Shown: positions 19,744 through 28,778, counted from the stretch's first letter. The stretch: DNA of 64,000 bases from Acidimicrobiia bacterium (GCA_009843865.1 VYCQ01000023.1:157660-221659), one strand, 5' to 3'. Program-made: numbers and translations. The notes: generated by a model not told the origin, from the sequence alone.

Positions 19744-19775
19744 TATATGTGTCTATGTCTATATGTGTCTATGTG
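19744..19775. repeat. Two tandem 16-base repeats upstream of the Mre11-like gene
   Basis: TATATGTGTCTATGTC (19744-19759) is followed directly by TATATGTGTCTATGTG (19760-19775), differing only in the last base. It lies in the 105-base gap between mtr and the Mre11-like start at 19803. It could be a regulator site or a simple slippage product. Confidence 0.7.
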
Positions 19776-19802
19776 TCACACGTCCTATATATATTGCTCC
19801 CC

Positions 19803-20942
19803 ATGGTGAGGTTTGTTCACACAGCCGATTGGCAGCTTGGCCAATGTCGCGACTACCTAGACGAAGATGCCCAGACGAGGCTTAATGAATCAAGAATTGA
19901 GGCCATATCGGCTATAGGGTCGTTGGCTGTTGAGGAGAGCTGCTCGTTCGTGGTGGTATGCGGTGATGTTTTCGAGCACAACCAAGTGAACCGGCGCGTG
20001 TTGAGTAGAGCACTGAGTGCCATGAAGGAGGCGCGAGATGTTGTGTTCTACCTGCTCCCCGGCAACCACGACCCGCTTAATGCGTCATCTATCTACTACT
20101 CACCAGATTTCCAAAGTCGACCTGACAACGTGTACTTGCTAGACAGCGCAGACCCTGTTGAGATTGAGCCAGGGGTTGAATTAATCGGAGCCCCATGGCC
20201 AAACAAAGAGCCGACTTCGGATCTAGTGACCGATGCCTGTTCCTACCTGTCCGATGACGCGCTAGACAATGGGCGTGTGCGAATCGTTGTTGGCCACGGT
20301 GGGACGGATACCCTCGCTATGGGAAGAGTCGGATCAAAAACGATCTCTACTACTTCGTTAGAGTCACTGATCGGACAAGGCCGTATCCATTATGTCGCTT
20401 TGGGGGATCGGCATTCCACAACTTCGGTAGGTAACACGGGCCGAATCTGGTATTCGGGGTCACCCGAGCCGACGGATTTTAGAGAGACAGACCCCGGCAA
20501 TGTCCTTATTGTAGATGTTGATGAACAGATAGTGGAGGTAACACCTAAGCCAGTGGGGAGGTGGAGTTTTGTCGAAGAGGCGAGAGTTTTGACCTCAGGC
20601 GAGGATGTGGATTTACTCGGCGAGTGGCTAACAGCGATTAGCGACAAAAAACGAGCCATCGTCCAACTTGATCTGAGCGGGCAGGTATCGGTGAAACAGA
20701 AAGCACGACTTGACGAAATCCTAGCTAGCTACTGCGATGAGTTCGCTCACTTAACAGAGAAGTCTGACTGGACCAGCCTAGTGTTAATCCCAGACAACAT
20801 GGACGAACAAGAGGTCGGCTTGTCTGGTTATGCCCTAGCCACATGGAATGAATTAAAAGCCGAAGCATTGTCATCTAACCCCGAAAAGGCGCGAATCGCC
20901 AAAGAGTCGTTAGCCATCATGTACCGAATAGCAAAACACTAG
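19803..20942 (+). CDS. Mre11/SbcD-like metallophosphoesterase (DNA repair nuclease family)
   Basis: About 379 residues from the ATG at 19803 (MVRFVHTADWQLG). An upstream start at 19749 would translate the 16-base tandem repeat and is rejected. Calcineurin-type metal motifs are in order: HTADWQLG, VVCGDVFE, LLPGNHDP, VVGHGG and ALGDRHS. The first motif has D-x-Q rather than the D-x-H of classical SbcD, a variant I associate with a subgroup of actinobacterial nucleases. It is followed after two bases by a Rad50-like ATPase, so the pair should form an SbcCD/Mre11-Rad50-type complex acting on DNA ends. Whether the role is housekeeping repair or defence cannot be told. Confidence 0.85.
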   Translation: MVRFVHTADWQLGQCRDYLDEDAQTRLNESRIEAISAIGSLAVEESCSFVVVCGDVFEHNQVNRRVLSRALSAMKEARDVVFYLLPGNHDPLNASSIYYSPDFQSRPDNVYLLDSADPVEIEPGVELIGAPWPNKEPTSDLVTDACSYLSDDALDNGRVRIVVGHGGTDTLAMGRVGSKTISTTSLESLIGQGRIHYVALGDRHSTTSVGNTGRIWYSGSPEPTDFRETDPGNVLIVDVDEQIVEVTPKPVGRWSFVEEARVLTSGEDVDLLGEWLTAISDKKRAIVQLDLSGQVSVKQKARLDEILASYCDEFAHLTEKSDWTSLVLIPDNMDEQEVGLSGYALATWNELKAEALSSNPEKARIAKESLAIMYRIAKH

Positions 20943-20944
20943 GC

Positions 20945-23572
20945 ATGAGACTCCACCGAATACATTTGACCAATTTTCGCGGAGTTCAAAACCGCTCCAT
21001 TGAGTTCAACACCAACGGCATCACGATTGTCGAAGGCAACAACGAAGCAGGCAAATCCAGTATCTTCGACGCACTCCATATGGTTCTCTACGAGCGCGAT
21101 TCGGCGAGGTCGCACAGGGTGAAAGATGCCCAACCTGTCAACAGAGATGTTGGGCCTGAGGTCGCAGTCCACCTTTCTGTAGGCGAATATCAATTTGAGT
21201 ACTGGAAGCGGTGGCTGAAGAACATTGGGACTACACTGGAAATTTCGGCACCCGTTCCTGAGAACCATACTGGCAGAGCTGCTCACGAGCGGGTTGAGCA
21301 AATCCTTGCCGAGACCCTAGATGCGGACTTATGGGACGCGTTGAGAATGCTTCAATCGGGCGATTTAAAGATGCCAGCGTTCACAGCAGAGTCATTCGGC
21401 AAAGCACTAGACATATCTACAGACAAGGTTGCGTTAGATGATTCGCTGAGCAGCTTGCGTGACAGGGTGGAAAAACATTACTTAGCCTTTTGGACCAAAA
21501 CGGGCAGAGTGCCCAAGGAACGCGCCAGCAAGAAAACCGAGGCCAAAAGAGCAAGAGAGGCAAGAGATGACCTGCAATATCGAATGAACAGTGTGGATGC
21601 CGACCAAGCCAAGTTGGTGAAGCTGACAGACACGCTCGGCCACTTGAATGATCAGGAGCGAGAACAGGCAGTCAAGCTAGAACACCTTACTGAGCAGTGG
21701 GACTCCACAGAGTCGCTTCGCCGCGATGTGGACAGGTTTGCACTAGAGACCGGAAAAGCCAAAGCAGAATTGGAACATGCTAGAGCAGAGCAGCAAGACA
21801 GAAAACGTCTCATTGAAGAAGTTAAAACAGCCGAGAGCAGGGCCAAGAAAAGCCAAACAGATTTGTCCACAGCTAAAGAAAATCTCAAGGTGGCTGTTGA
21901 ACAGGTGACAAAAGCAGAAGAAGCATTGACTTGCGCCATTAGTGTCCTTGAACACTTAACACAACACCTACAGACAGCAGAGCAAGACCGCGAGCACTAT
22001 GCCCAACTCAAGCGATTAGGCGAACTGAGAGGCAACCATAACAGGGTCAAAGAGGCACAGCAGCAACAGGTTGAAGCCAAGAAAACGATTGATGTTTGCT
22101 TGAGCAGGAATGATGCTGACCGGATAGCGGATGCCGAAGGTGCGAAGAACGCTGCCGAGGCAAGTTTCACTCAGTCTACAGCAAAGGTTATGGCCACGGC
22201 TCTGTGTACTATCGCCGTAGAGATCAATGGGGAAATGGTGTCCCTCGAACAGGGCGACATCAAAGAAAGACACGTCGTCGATGTCTGGGAACTCGTCCTC
22301 CCCGAGCAGCTGCGGGTCACCGTTCAGATAGGCGACGATTCCAAACACTTCGCCGACAAGTTTCAAGCAGCTCAAAAGCAGTACGAGACTCTCTGTTTAG
22401 AGGCTAGCGTAGCCGACACCATCGAAGCCCGTCAGCAGGCCACTGCCCGCGAAGAGGCAGAAAAATTATATCAGGAAGCAGAAAATGTCATCACAGCATG
22501 TCTTGACGGCACGATCATTGATGCGCTGGTCGCTGAGATCATCAAACAATCTGAAGTGACCGACTCTTATAAGAGCGCCAGGACCACAGACTGTCCCTTT
22601 CCTGCTGACGCTGAAGAAGCGGAAAGAGCTTTTGATGAAACAGTGCAACAACACGAAACTCAAAAAGCAGATATGGATGATTTGAAACAAGCGCTCAACG
22701 ATGCCCAACGCGACTTCGCAACCGCCGAAACGAAGGTAGAACAAGCCAACAAGAGCCAAGTGGAAACCGAGAAAGGGTTGGTGATAGCCGAAACTGCTTT
22801 AGCCGACGCCCGTAAGGTCACAGATGACGATGCCGTCAAAAATAACCTAGATACCAAGTCTCAGCAGTTAAACGATTTGAGAGCATCAGAAGACAATGTC
22901 CGGTCACAATTAGAAAGCAAAAATGTCGAAGCCCTCAAGCAGTCGTTAGAAAACGCTCAAGACGATCACGAGCGAACTAAAGAAAATATCCAGGCCAATG
23001 AGCAGGAGCAGCGGAGACTAGAAGGGGCGCTTCAGCAAGCAGGCGCAGATGGAATCAGCACTTTATTGGATCAAGCCGAGAGCAAGCTGCAAGCCATTGA
23101 GCGGACGGTCCGAAGCGAAGACTTAAAAGCAGATGCGGCAAAACTGCTCTATAAGACGTTTGAAAAGCACAGGCAGTCAGCCCACGAACGGTGCGTCGAG
23201 CCGTTTAAACAAGAGGTTGAGAAGCTCGGCCACCTCGTATTCGGAAACGATTTCATGGTGACCTTGGACGAGAATATGAGAGTCGTGAGCCGTACCCTGA
23301 ATCAAGAAACGTTGAGCTTAGATCAGCTCAGCACAGGCACCCGCGAGCAGATCGGGGTATTGTGTCGACTGGCTTGCGCGTCTATCACAAGCATCGACGG
23401 TAAAGGTGCTCCCGTTGTCATCGACGATGCTCTCGGTTGGAGCGACTCGGATCGCTTGCAAACGATGGGCCAAGCCATCACTCAAGCAGGTAAAAGGTGT
23501 CAGGTCGTCATCCTCACTTGCATGGCTAGCAGGTACGGGAATGTAGGCGAGGCTAGAACAGTTCGACTCTGA
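20945..23572 (+). CDS. Rad50/SbcC-like coiled-coil ATPase without a zinc hook
   Basis: 875 residues. The N-terminal Walker A is GNNEAGKSS near residue 32, after FRGVQNRSIEF. Two long heptad-rich, Glu/Lys/Ala-rich coiled coils flank a middle segment. The C-terminal half-domain has the ABC signature LSTGTREQIG and Walker B APVVIDDALGWSD. The tip of SbcC/Rad50 coiled coils normally has a CxxC zinc hook; no CxxC occurs anywhere here. Instead residues about 415-480 look globular and beta-rich. This fits YhaN-like or related actinobacterial ATPases rather than canonical SbcC. The ATG follows the nuclease stop by two bases, so the two genes are one operon. Confidence 0.85.
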   Translation: MRLHRIHLTNFRGVQNRSIEFNTNGITIVEGNNEAGKSSIFDALHMVLYERDSARSHRVKDAQPVNRDVGPEVAVHLSVGEYQFEYWKRWLKNIGTTLEISAPVPENHTGRAAHERVEQILAETLDADLWDALRMLQSGDLKMPAFTAESFGKALDISTDKVALDDSLSSLRDRVEKHYLAFWTKTGRVPKERASKKTEAKRAREARDDLQYRMNSVDADQAKLVKLTDTLGHLNDQEREQAVKLEHLTEQWDSTESLRRDVDRFALETGKAKAELEHARAEQQDRKRLIEEVKTAESRAKKSQTDLSTAKENLKVAVEQVTKAEEALTCAISVLEHLTQHLQTAEQDREHYAQLKRLGELRGNHNRVKEAQQQQVEAKKTIDVCLSRNDADRIADAEGAKNAAEASFTQSTAKVMATALCTIAVEINGEMVSLEQGDIKERHVVDVWELVLPEQLRVTVQIGDDSKHFADKFQAAQKQYETLCLEASVADTIEARQQATAREEAEKLYQEAENVITACLDGTIIDALVAEIIKQSEVTDSYKSARTTDCPFPADAEEAERAFDETVQQHETQKADMDDLKQALNDAQRDFATAETKVEQANKSQVETEKGLVIAETALADARKVTDDDAVKNNLDTKSQQLNDLRASEDNVRSQLESKNVEALKQSLENAQDDHERTKENIQANEQEQRRLEGALQQAGADGISTLLDQAESKLQAIERTVRSEDLKADAAKLLYKTFEKHRQSAHERCVEPFKQEVEKLGHLVFGNDFMVTLDENMRVVSRTLNQETLSLDQLSTGTREQIGVLCRLACASITSIDGKGAPVVIDDALGWSDSDRLQTMGQAITQAGKRCQVVILTCMASRYGNVGEARTVRL

Positions 23573-23712
23573 TCGGACATTTCAGCTTGACGAAACAGAC
23601 AATAGCATGTAATTGAACCGCGCCATGAATAATTTGTAAGGAAATCATTACATAGAAGTCCATCACATAGAAGGATTGTGAGGCAACCATGCCACTGCTA
23701 TAAGGCTTGCTA

Positions 23713-23756
23713 AAGGCTACAGTTCTGTCAACAGCAACCACAGTGCCGATAGCCTT
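23713..23756 (+). promoter_or_regulatory. Inverted repeat in the aroC leader
   Basis: AAGGCTA at 23713-23719 and TAGCCTT at 23750-23756 could close a stem ending 8 bases before the aroC GTG. The 192-base gap before aroC otherwise holds no gene. The stem could hide the ribosome binding region, but this is inference. Confidence 0.35.
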
Positions 23757-23764
23757 AACTTACA

Positions 23765-24862
23765 GTGAGTAGTTCAACGGGGAGGTTATTTCGGGTCACC
23801 ACTTTTGGTGAATCCCATGGCGGAGGTATCGGCGCGGTGGTGGACGGTTGTCCGCCACGCCTGCCGCTCACTACCGAACTAATCCAGCGCGACTTAGATC
23901 GTCGTCGCCCGGGACAAAGCAAGCTCACAACACAGCGTAATGAAGCTGATCGTGTAGAAATCCTTTCTGGCGTGTTTGAGGGTCAAACCCTGGGGTCGAC
24001 AATTACTCTTTTGGTACGCAATGCTGATGCCAGCCCTAATGCCTACGAACATCTCAAAGACGTATACCGACCTTCTCATGCCGACTTCACTACATATGCC
24101 AAATTCGGTATTCGTAACTGGCAAGGCGGCGGACGTGCGAGCGCCCGCGAGACGGTTGGCCGAGTTGGTGCTGGTGCCATTGCACGTTTGCTGCTGTGTT
24201 CAGCAGCAAACGTGCAGGTCTTGGCTTGGGTGAGACAAATCGCTGACATCGCTGCTGATGTTGACCCAGAGGCAATCACCCTGGATCAAGTGGAAGCTCA
24301 TCCCACTCGATGTCCCGCCAGCGATGTGGCAGAAGCCATGGCGAAGGCCATTGAAGCAGCACGTCGTGATGGCAATTCTCTAGGTGGGATCGTGGAATGC
24401 GTGGCCAAAGGTGTGCCCGCTGGCTTAGGCGAACCGGTGTTTGACAAACTTGAGGCCGACTTAGCTAAAGCTGTTTTGTCTATTCCTGCAACCAAGGGTT
24501 TTGAGATCGGCTCAGGCTTTGGTGCTACTACCATGACCGGTAGAGATCACAACGATCCGTTTGTGCCGGGCACTATGGGACAACCTCGTACTTCTTCTAA
24601 TCGCTCCGGTGGCGTACAAGGGGGAATTAGCAACGGTGAGGACATCGTGATTCGAGTGGCGTTTAAACCAACAGCCACAATCGCCTCAACCCAAGACACT
24701 GTAGATAACCAGAATAACCCCGTAGCTTTAGAAGCAAAAGGCCGTCACGATCCTTGCGTTTTACCTCGTGCAGTGCCCATCGTTGAAGCACAAGTGCTTT
24801 TGGTATTAGCAGATCACTGGCTACGCCAACAAGCAACAGATGTGCTGCCCCGCAATGGCTAA
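23765..24862 (+). CDS. aroC: Chorismate synthase
   Basis: 365 residues starting at a GTG (23765). The family opening [19 protein letters not shown], the FMN-site region [14 protein letters not shown], the Arg-rich [18 protein letters not shown] and the late [13 protein letters not shown] are all present. It makes chorismate from EPSP using reduced FMN, the last common step to aromatic amino acids and folate. trpC follows 46 bases downstream on the same strand, so aromatic synthesis genes are partly clustered. A GTG start and a structured leader suggest modest expression, but no attenuator peptide rich in Trp codons was found. Confidence 0.95.
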   Translation: MSSSTGRLFRVTTFGESHGGGIGAVVDGCPPRLPLTTELIQRDLDRRRPGQSKLTTQRNEADRVEILSGVFEGQTLGSTITLLVRNADASPNAYEHLKDVYRPSHADFTTYAKFGIRNWQGGGRASARETVGRVGAGAIARLLLCSAANVQVLAWVRQIADIAADVDPEAITLDQVEAHPTRCPASDVAEAMAKAIEAARRDGNSLGGIVECVAKGVPAGLGEPVFDKLEADLAKAVLSIPATKGFEIGSGFGATTMTGRDHNDPFVPGTMGQPRTSSNRSGGVQGGISNGEDIVIRVAFKPTATIASTQDTVDNQNNPVALEAKGRHDPCVLPRAVPIVEAQVLLVLADHWLRQQATDVLPRNG

Positions 24863-24908
24863 ACCAACATTGATTTAGCTAACGGTACATTAGACAGAAC
24901 TCAAGCAG

Positions 24909-25670
24909 ATGCCAGTAAAACAGTTCCAACATGAACCAGAAGAGCAAACAAAAAGCTTCAAGCAGGCTCTGCTCAATAACCTAAATAATAACAACAGCTC
25001 AAGTATCGCGATCATTGCTGAGATCAAAAGACGTTCTCCTTCACGAGGTGACCTTAATGCCGAGCTGAATCCGGCTCACATAGCAGTTGCTTATCGCGAT
25101 GGCGGTGCTAGCTGTTTGTCGGTGCTTACCAACCAGACCATGTTTAGCGGTAGTATCGACGACCTCAAACAAGCAGCTCAAGCATCAGGACTACCTGTTT
25201 TGCGTAAGGACTTCATCACCACCACTCAAGATGTCTATGACTCTCAGCAAATGGGTGCGGCTGCTGTTTTGCTGATAGTGGCTGATCTTTTGCTGCCTAC
25301 ACATAAGGGACCGGATCTCGCTGAATTGCACCACCTCGCATTGACTCTAGGAATGGATGCGCTCGTTGAGGTGAAGTCTTCTCGTGAGCTTGAAGTTGCT
25401 CTAGCAGCAGGTGCTCAGATTATCGGTGTCAATCAGAGGGCCAAGCCCAAGAGCCAGACCTACACGATGGACTTTCAACGTGCCGAGCGGATGGCATCGC
25501 TGCTGCCAGACCATGTTGTGAAAGTAGCCGAATCTGGTATCGCAGTTACAGGAGGAACGAGCATTGCCACGATACGTCAAGCTGGTTATCACGCTGCGCT
25601 CATCGGTGAGGCTTTGGTGACCGCCGAAGACCCTGCAATGCGTCTTCGGGAACTGCTGGCGCAAGATTAA
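24909..25670 (+). CDS. trpC: Indole-3-glycerol phosphate synthase
   Basis: 253 residues of TIM-barrel type. Catalytic landmarks are Lys in AEIKRRSPSRG, Lys in VLRKDF, Glu in LVEVKS, and the phosphate-site pattern AESGI...GEALV. It converts CdRP to indole-3-glycerol phosphate in tryptophan synthesis. Two oddities: the N-terminal alpha-0 helix region before the first barrel strand is short and Gln/Asn-rich (NNLNNNNSSS), and the usual GVNNRDL loop reads GVNQRAKP. An in-frame TAG at 24891 excludes a longer upstream start. No other trp genes are in the window. Confidence 0.9.
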   Translation: MPVKQFQHEPEEQTKSFKQALLNNLNNNNSSSIAIIAEIKRRSPSRGDLNAELNPAHIAVAYRDGGASCLSVLTNQTMFSGSIDDLKQAAQASGLPVLRKDFITTTQDVYDSQQMGAAAVLLIVADLLLPTHKGPDLAELHHLALTLGMDALVEVKSSRELEVALAAGAQIIGVNQRAKPKSQTYTMDFQRAERMASLLPDHVVKVAESGIAVTGGTSIATIRQAGYHAALIGEALVTAEDPAMRLRELLAQD

Positions 25671-25683
25671 ACGGAAAGCTCTG

Positions 25684-25736
25684 AGCTGCTGGTCGCGTTA
25701 AGATACAGTGCATTAAGACGCAACCGACCCTCAGCT
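25684..25736 (+). other. Long imperfect hairpin between trpC and the TGA-containing thioredoxin-like gene
   Basis: AGCTG (25684-25688) pairs with CAGCT (25732-25736), then after a 2x2 internal loop GGTCG (25691-25695) pairs with CGACC (25725-25729), and CGT/ACG continue inside. There is no T-run after it, so it may be a terminator for trpC or a leader element of the next gene. Confidence 0.4.
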
Positions 25737-25781
25737 GAGCTGGAACGGATCCCTAAAGACACCACACATGAGCAACCACAC

Positions 25782-26666
25782 ATGAAGTTAACCAACAGCG
25801 TCGTTATCAGGTCTTTGGCACTGCTATTTGCCGTAGCTTTAGTTTGTATGGCTTGCAGCTCAGATAGCTCAACCGCGTCTCACACAGGGACACCTGTAAC
25901 TAGCACGCCCAATCAAGCTCCAAGCGATATTAGCAGCGATCCAGCAACAACTTCACCCACCTCTGAAACCATGCAAGCTCAGACCCCTGTTCCTACTACT
26001 AGGGTTGAGCAGCCAGTACCTTTCGATCAGAGTCAAACCCCAGAGCCAGTTTCTGATTCTGCTGAAACACCAACACCGCAATCCGGGCAAAACTCTGCGC
26101 AGAACCCCTCAGCAACTCAAGCCCCAGAACCGCAAACAGAACCCCAGACCACCCCACCAACCGAGCAACAAGCTACGCCTCAACCCACCCCTACCAGGCC
26201 ATTAGCTACACCATCGTCAAGCGCAACTCCCACATCAAAACCAACACCAATCCCCGAATCGGATCTGCCATCCATCAACGTTATCAACGTTACCAGCGGC
26301 GCAACTGTAAACCTCGCAAGCTTTGCGCCAGGCCAAAAGCCCATTGTGTTGTGGTTTTGGGCACCCCATTGATCTACTTGCCGCCGGGAAGCATCCGGCC
26401 TCGAGCAGTTGGCTCGACAGAACAGCGACAAGTTCACCCTCATCGGCTTGGGGGCACAAGACAGCCTCTCGCACGCTGAGAGTTTCGTAAGCTCCACTGG
26501 TACTACCTTTACCATGCTTTGGGACTCATCAGGAGCCTCCTGGCGAGAGCTAAGTGTTTTTGGTCAACCCAGTTTGATCGTCATGGATCGCTATGGTCGC
26601 GAAACCGACCGCCGTGGTGGTGTTTCACCAAGTTGGATTCTGCACGCGATTGAAAACATTAATTAA
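25782..26666 (+). CDS. TlpA/MPT53-like thioredoxin-fold lipoprotein, candidate selenoprotein (UxxC)
   Basis: One reading frame of 294 codons with a single internal TGA at 26370-26372 (residue 197). Residues 1-24 form a signal peptide with a possible lipobox before Cys25 (CMAC, an atypical match). Residues about 26-165 are a Thr/Pro/Gln/Ser-rich linker. Then comes a thioredoxin fold: PIVLWFWAPH-[TGA]-STC, REASGLEQLA, and the cis-Pro loop FGQPSLIVMD. The family motif is W-x-P-W-C-x-x-C, so the TGA sits exactly at the nucleophilic cysteine and the resolving Cys200 is kept. Downstream sequence stays in frame and fully family-like to the TAA. A SECIS-like stem-loop follows the TGA. Selenocysteine is the best reading; a nonsense mutation is the alternative. 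It would act as an extracytoplasmic thiol/selenol oxidoreductase. Confidence 0.8.
26377..26405 (+). promoter_or_regulatory. Candidate bacterial SECIS element
   Basis: Directly after the TGA at 26370 a stem forms: CTTG (26377-26380) with CGAG (26402-26405, one G-U), a 2x2 internal loop, then GCCGG (26383-26387) with CCGGC (26395-26399) closing a 7-base loop that starts with G at 26388. The spacing from TGA to loop (15 bases) and a G at the first loop position are close to the published bacterial SECIS consensus. Folding was done by eye. Confidence 0.6.
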
Positions 26667-26677
26667 ATAATCTCAGA

Positions 26678-27724
26678 TCAGACAAACGGCAACTTCGCCA
26701 CCTGAGCAGGCACCTCGGTGCCTCGCATGTTTAATGCCACAGCATCACCAACTTGTACATTGGGAGACATAAAAGCCAAAGCGATACCGGTTTCCAAAGT
26801 GGGTGAAAAATTGCCTGAGGTGACCTCGCCAATAACCTGCTTGTGGCGCATCACCTGTTGACCTTGTCTAGGTGGACGACGCCCTTCAACGATCAAACCC
26901 CTTAAGCGACGAGCAACACCACGGTCCTTCTCAGCGAAAAGTGCCTCACGTCCCTTAAACGTTGGTTTATTCCAACTCACCACCCAACCCAGCCCGGCCT
27001 GCAATGGGGTGATGGCTGGGCCTAACTCGTGTCCGTGTAAGGGAAACCCTGCCTCTAAACGTAAGGTGTCACGCGCTCCCAACCCCGCCGGAACAATGCC
27101 CGATGCAAGCAACGCATCCCAAAGCCGCGAAGCCGCCTCTTGCGGTACTGCAATCTCTACACCGTCTTCACCGGTGTAACCAGTACCTGCCACCATGAGT
27201 TCCACCTCCTCCCACCGAACAGTTGTCACGCAATTACGTTTAACCGCAGCAGCGCCGGGGCAAACCGAAGCCAACTGTTGCCTAGCTTGTGGTCCTTGCA
27301 CTGCAAGCAGGGCTCTAGTAGCAGTAACATCTATACCACCCACCACAGCACTCACCCGCTTGGTGTTAGATGCGTTAGGTATCACCTCAAAACTCTGTTC
27401 AGCCACCCACCAAACAATGATGTCATCCATCACAGAGCCATCGTCTTCTAGCAGATGTGTGTACTGGGTTTGACCGGGGCCAATCTTGCTCAGATCGTTC
27501 GTCAAGGTCTTTTGCAAACGAATAAATGCATCAGCGCCAACTACCTGAAGTGTCCCCAGATGACTTACGTCAAACACCACCGCAGTGGTGCGACAGGCCC
27601 TGTGTTCTGCCAAGGTTCCCGAAGGGTAGGACAAAGGCATCTCCCATCCCCCAAATGGCACCATCTTGGCGTAGAGCTTGCGATGGTCGCTGTCTAACAC
27701 AGACAAGCGCACCTCGGCCCCCAC
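26678..27724 (-). CDS. gcvT: Aminomethyltransferase, T-protein of the glycine cleavage system
   Basis: 348 residues. Typical opening KMVPFGGWEMPLSYPSGTLAEH, folate-site Asp/Glu region (FDVSHLGTLQVVG), and C-terminal half GLGARDTLRLEAGFPLHGHEL followed by GEVTSGNFSPTL. The protein takes the aminomethyl group from lipoylated GcvH, releases ammonia and gives 5,10-methylene-THF. Its first base coincides with the last base of the stop codon of the small upstream gene (27724..28077), indicating coupled translation. gcvP and gcvH are elsewhere in the window. Confidence 0.95.
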   Translation of the reverse strand: MGAEVRLSVLDSDHRKLYAKMVPFGGWEMPLSYPSGTLAEHRACRTTAVVFDVSHLGTLQVVGADAFIRLQKTLTNDLSKIGPGQTQYTHLLEDDGSVMDDIIVWWVAEQSFEVIPNASNTKRVSAVVGGIDVTATRALLAVQGPQARQQLASVCPGAAAVKRNCVTTVRWEEVELMVAGTGYTGEDGVEIAVPQEAASRLWDALLASGIVPAGLGARDTLRLEAGFPLHGHELGPAITPLQAGLGWVVSWNKPTFKGREALFAEKDRGVARRLRGLIVEGRRPPRQGQQVMRHKQVIGEVTSGNFSPTLETGIALAFMSPNVQVGDAVALNMRGTEVPAQVAKLPFV

Positions 27725-28077
27725 TAGCTTCTACCGGCGCAAGTTAGGTTGCCTTGGGTGCCCGAGGTGTCTTCAAACCCATATTTGGTTAACAAATTCT
27801 GATAGTCCCGCTGACACAACACCATCAAATCCACCTCGGGATAAGCTTCGCGAAGTCGACGTACCTTAGCATTCTTGCGTGTGATGTATTTTTGGCGGGT
27901 GGTGGTGATTTCCACATAGCGGTCAAATCTCGGAAGGTAGAAGTCTGGAGTGAAAGCCTCTGTTACCTCACCCAATTCATTGCGAGCGAGCACAAAGGTT
28001 GTGGGTTCATAGCTCCACTCAATGCCATAAAAGTCCAGCAACTCTGCGAACTGCCGTTCAGAGTTGTGGGCGAACAC
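27724..28077 (-). CDS. Small uncharacterised protein with PD-(D/E)xK-like features
   Basis: 117 residues, soluble. The pattern FAELLDFYGIEWSYEPTTF, then AFTPDFYLPRFDRYVEITT, then KNAKVRRLREAYPEVD resembles the core of PD-(D/E)xK nuclease folds (D at TPDF, E at VEIT), but the expected Lys after the Glu is Thr, so catalytic activity is doubtful. I recall similar proteins near hpt genes in actinobacteria, and here hpt is about 1.2 kb upstream. It overlaps gcvT by one base. Function not known. Confidence 0.65.
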   Translation of the reverse strand: MFAHNSERQFAELLDFYGIEWSYEPTTFVLARNELGEVTEAFTPDFYLPRFDRYVEITTTRQKYITRKNAKVRRLREAYPEVDLMVLCQRDYQNLLTKYGFEDTSGTQGNLTCAGRS

Positions 28078-28108
28078 GCTAGCTGCTCTCTGCTAGCCCA
28101 AGATTGGT

Positions 28109-28630
28109 CTAGCTGCCAGTTTGACTAGCCGGTTGCTGGTTTATCCGAAACGAGTCATTAGAAGCGACACCTTTGATGTTACTCCGATCGCCAGCAGCTT
28201 CAACAGGCAACTTCTGAACCGCAGCATCTACCTGCTGCACCAGATCATCCATGGGTAAGTACAGAGCTCCTTGACCTTGGCGCAACGCGTCTAAGAGCTG
28301 CTCATCAGTGCGTACTAGCAACGACTTCTTGCCTTTGATCACCAAATCGGCACTGACCAAATCCTCGCCTAGTTCATGGCGCACATAGTCAAACACCTCA
28401 CGCACTCGCTGCAACCCAATGCCTTCATCCATCAATCTTTTAATAAGCTTCAACTCCAGCAAATCCCGGTAAGAGTAGCGGCGCCGACTACCACTACCGA
28501 TTGCTTTTTGGGCAGTAGAGGTGACCAAACCCGTGCGGGTCCAATAGTCCAACTGCCGGTAAGTAATACCCACAATTGCAATGGTCTGAACCGAGCTGAA
28601 GTCACTGGCTACCTGTTTGTAGACGGTCAT
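28109..28630 (-). CDS. MerR-family regulator (position of mycobacterial Rv1830)
   Basis: 173 residues with an N-terminal winged helix-turn-helix of MerR type: GITYRQLDYWTRTGLV followed by SGSRRRYSYRDLLELKLIKRL, then a helical dimer region GIGLQRVREVFDYVRHELG. The C-terminus lacks metal-binding cysteines, so it is not a metal sensor. The order gcvH, FHA, MerR, DUF151, MerR matches mycobacterial Rv1826-Rv1830, which makes this the Rv1830 equivalent; that protein has been linked to control of cell division in mycobacteria (established knowledge, transfer is inference). It is separated from the DUF151 gene by 148 bases. Confidence 0.88.
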   Translation of the reverse strand: MTVYKQVASDFSSVQTIAIVGITYRQLDYWTRTGLVTSTAQKAIGSGSRRRYSYRDLLELKLIKRLMDEGIGLQRVREVFDYVRHELGEDLVSADLVIKGKKSLLVRTDEQLLDALRQGQGALYLPMDDLVQQVDAAVQKLPVEAAGDRSNIKGVASNDSFRINQQPASQTGS

Positions 28631-28778
28631 TTGATCCTCCCAGGTATAGATGAGAACAGGTATCAGCGAAGAACGAACGAGCCCTTCGCATTTTGATTAC
28701 ATCAAAGAAACTACGCCCTTGATGTTCTTCAGGCTAGAACTCTGCCTGTGAATTGTCAAGGGTTGTGAACTGGCTGAT

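Noticed and set aside
26409..26666. Separate 85-residue gene after the TGA of the thioredoxin-like gene
   Set aside because: It is in the same frame as 25782-26372 and encodes the second half of the thioredoxin fold; it has no own motif start or ribosome site.
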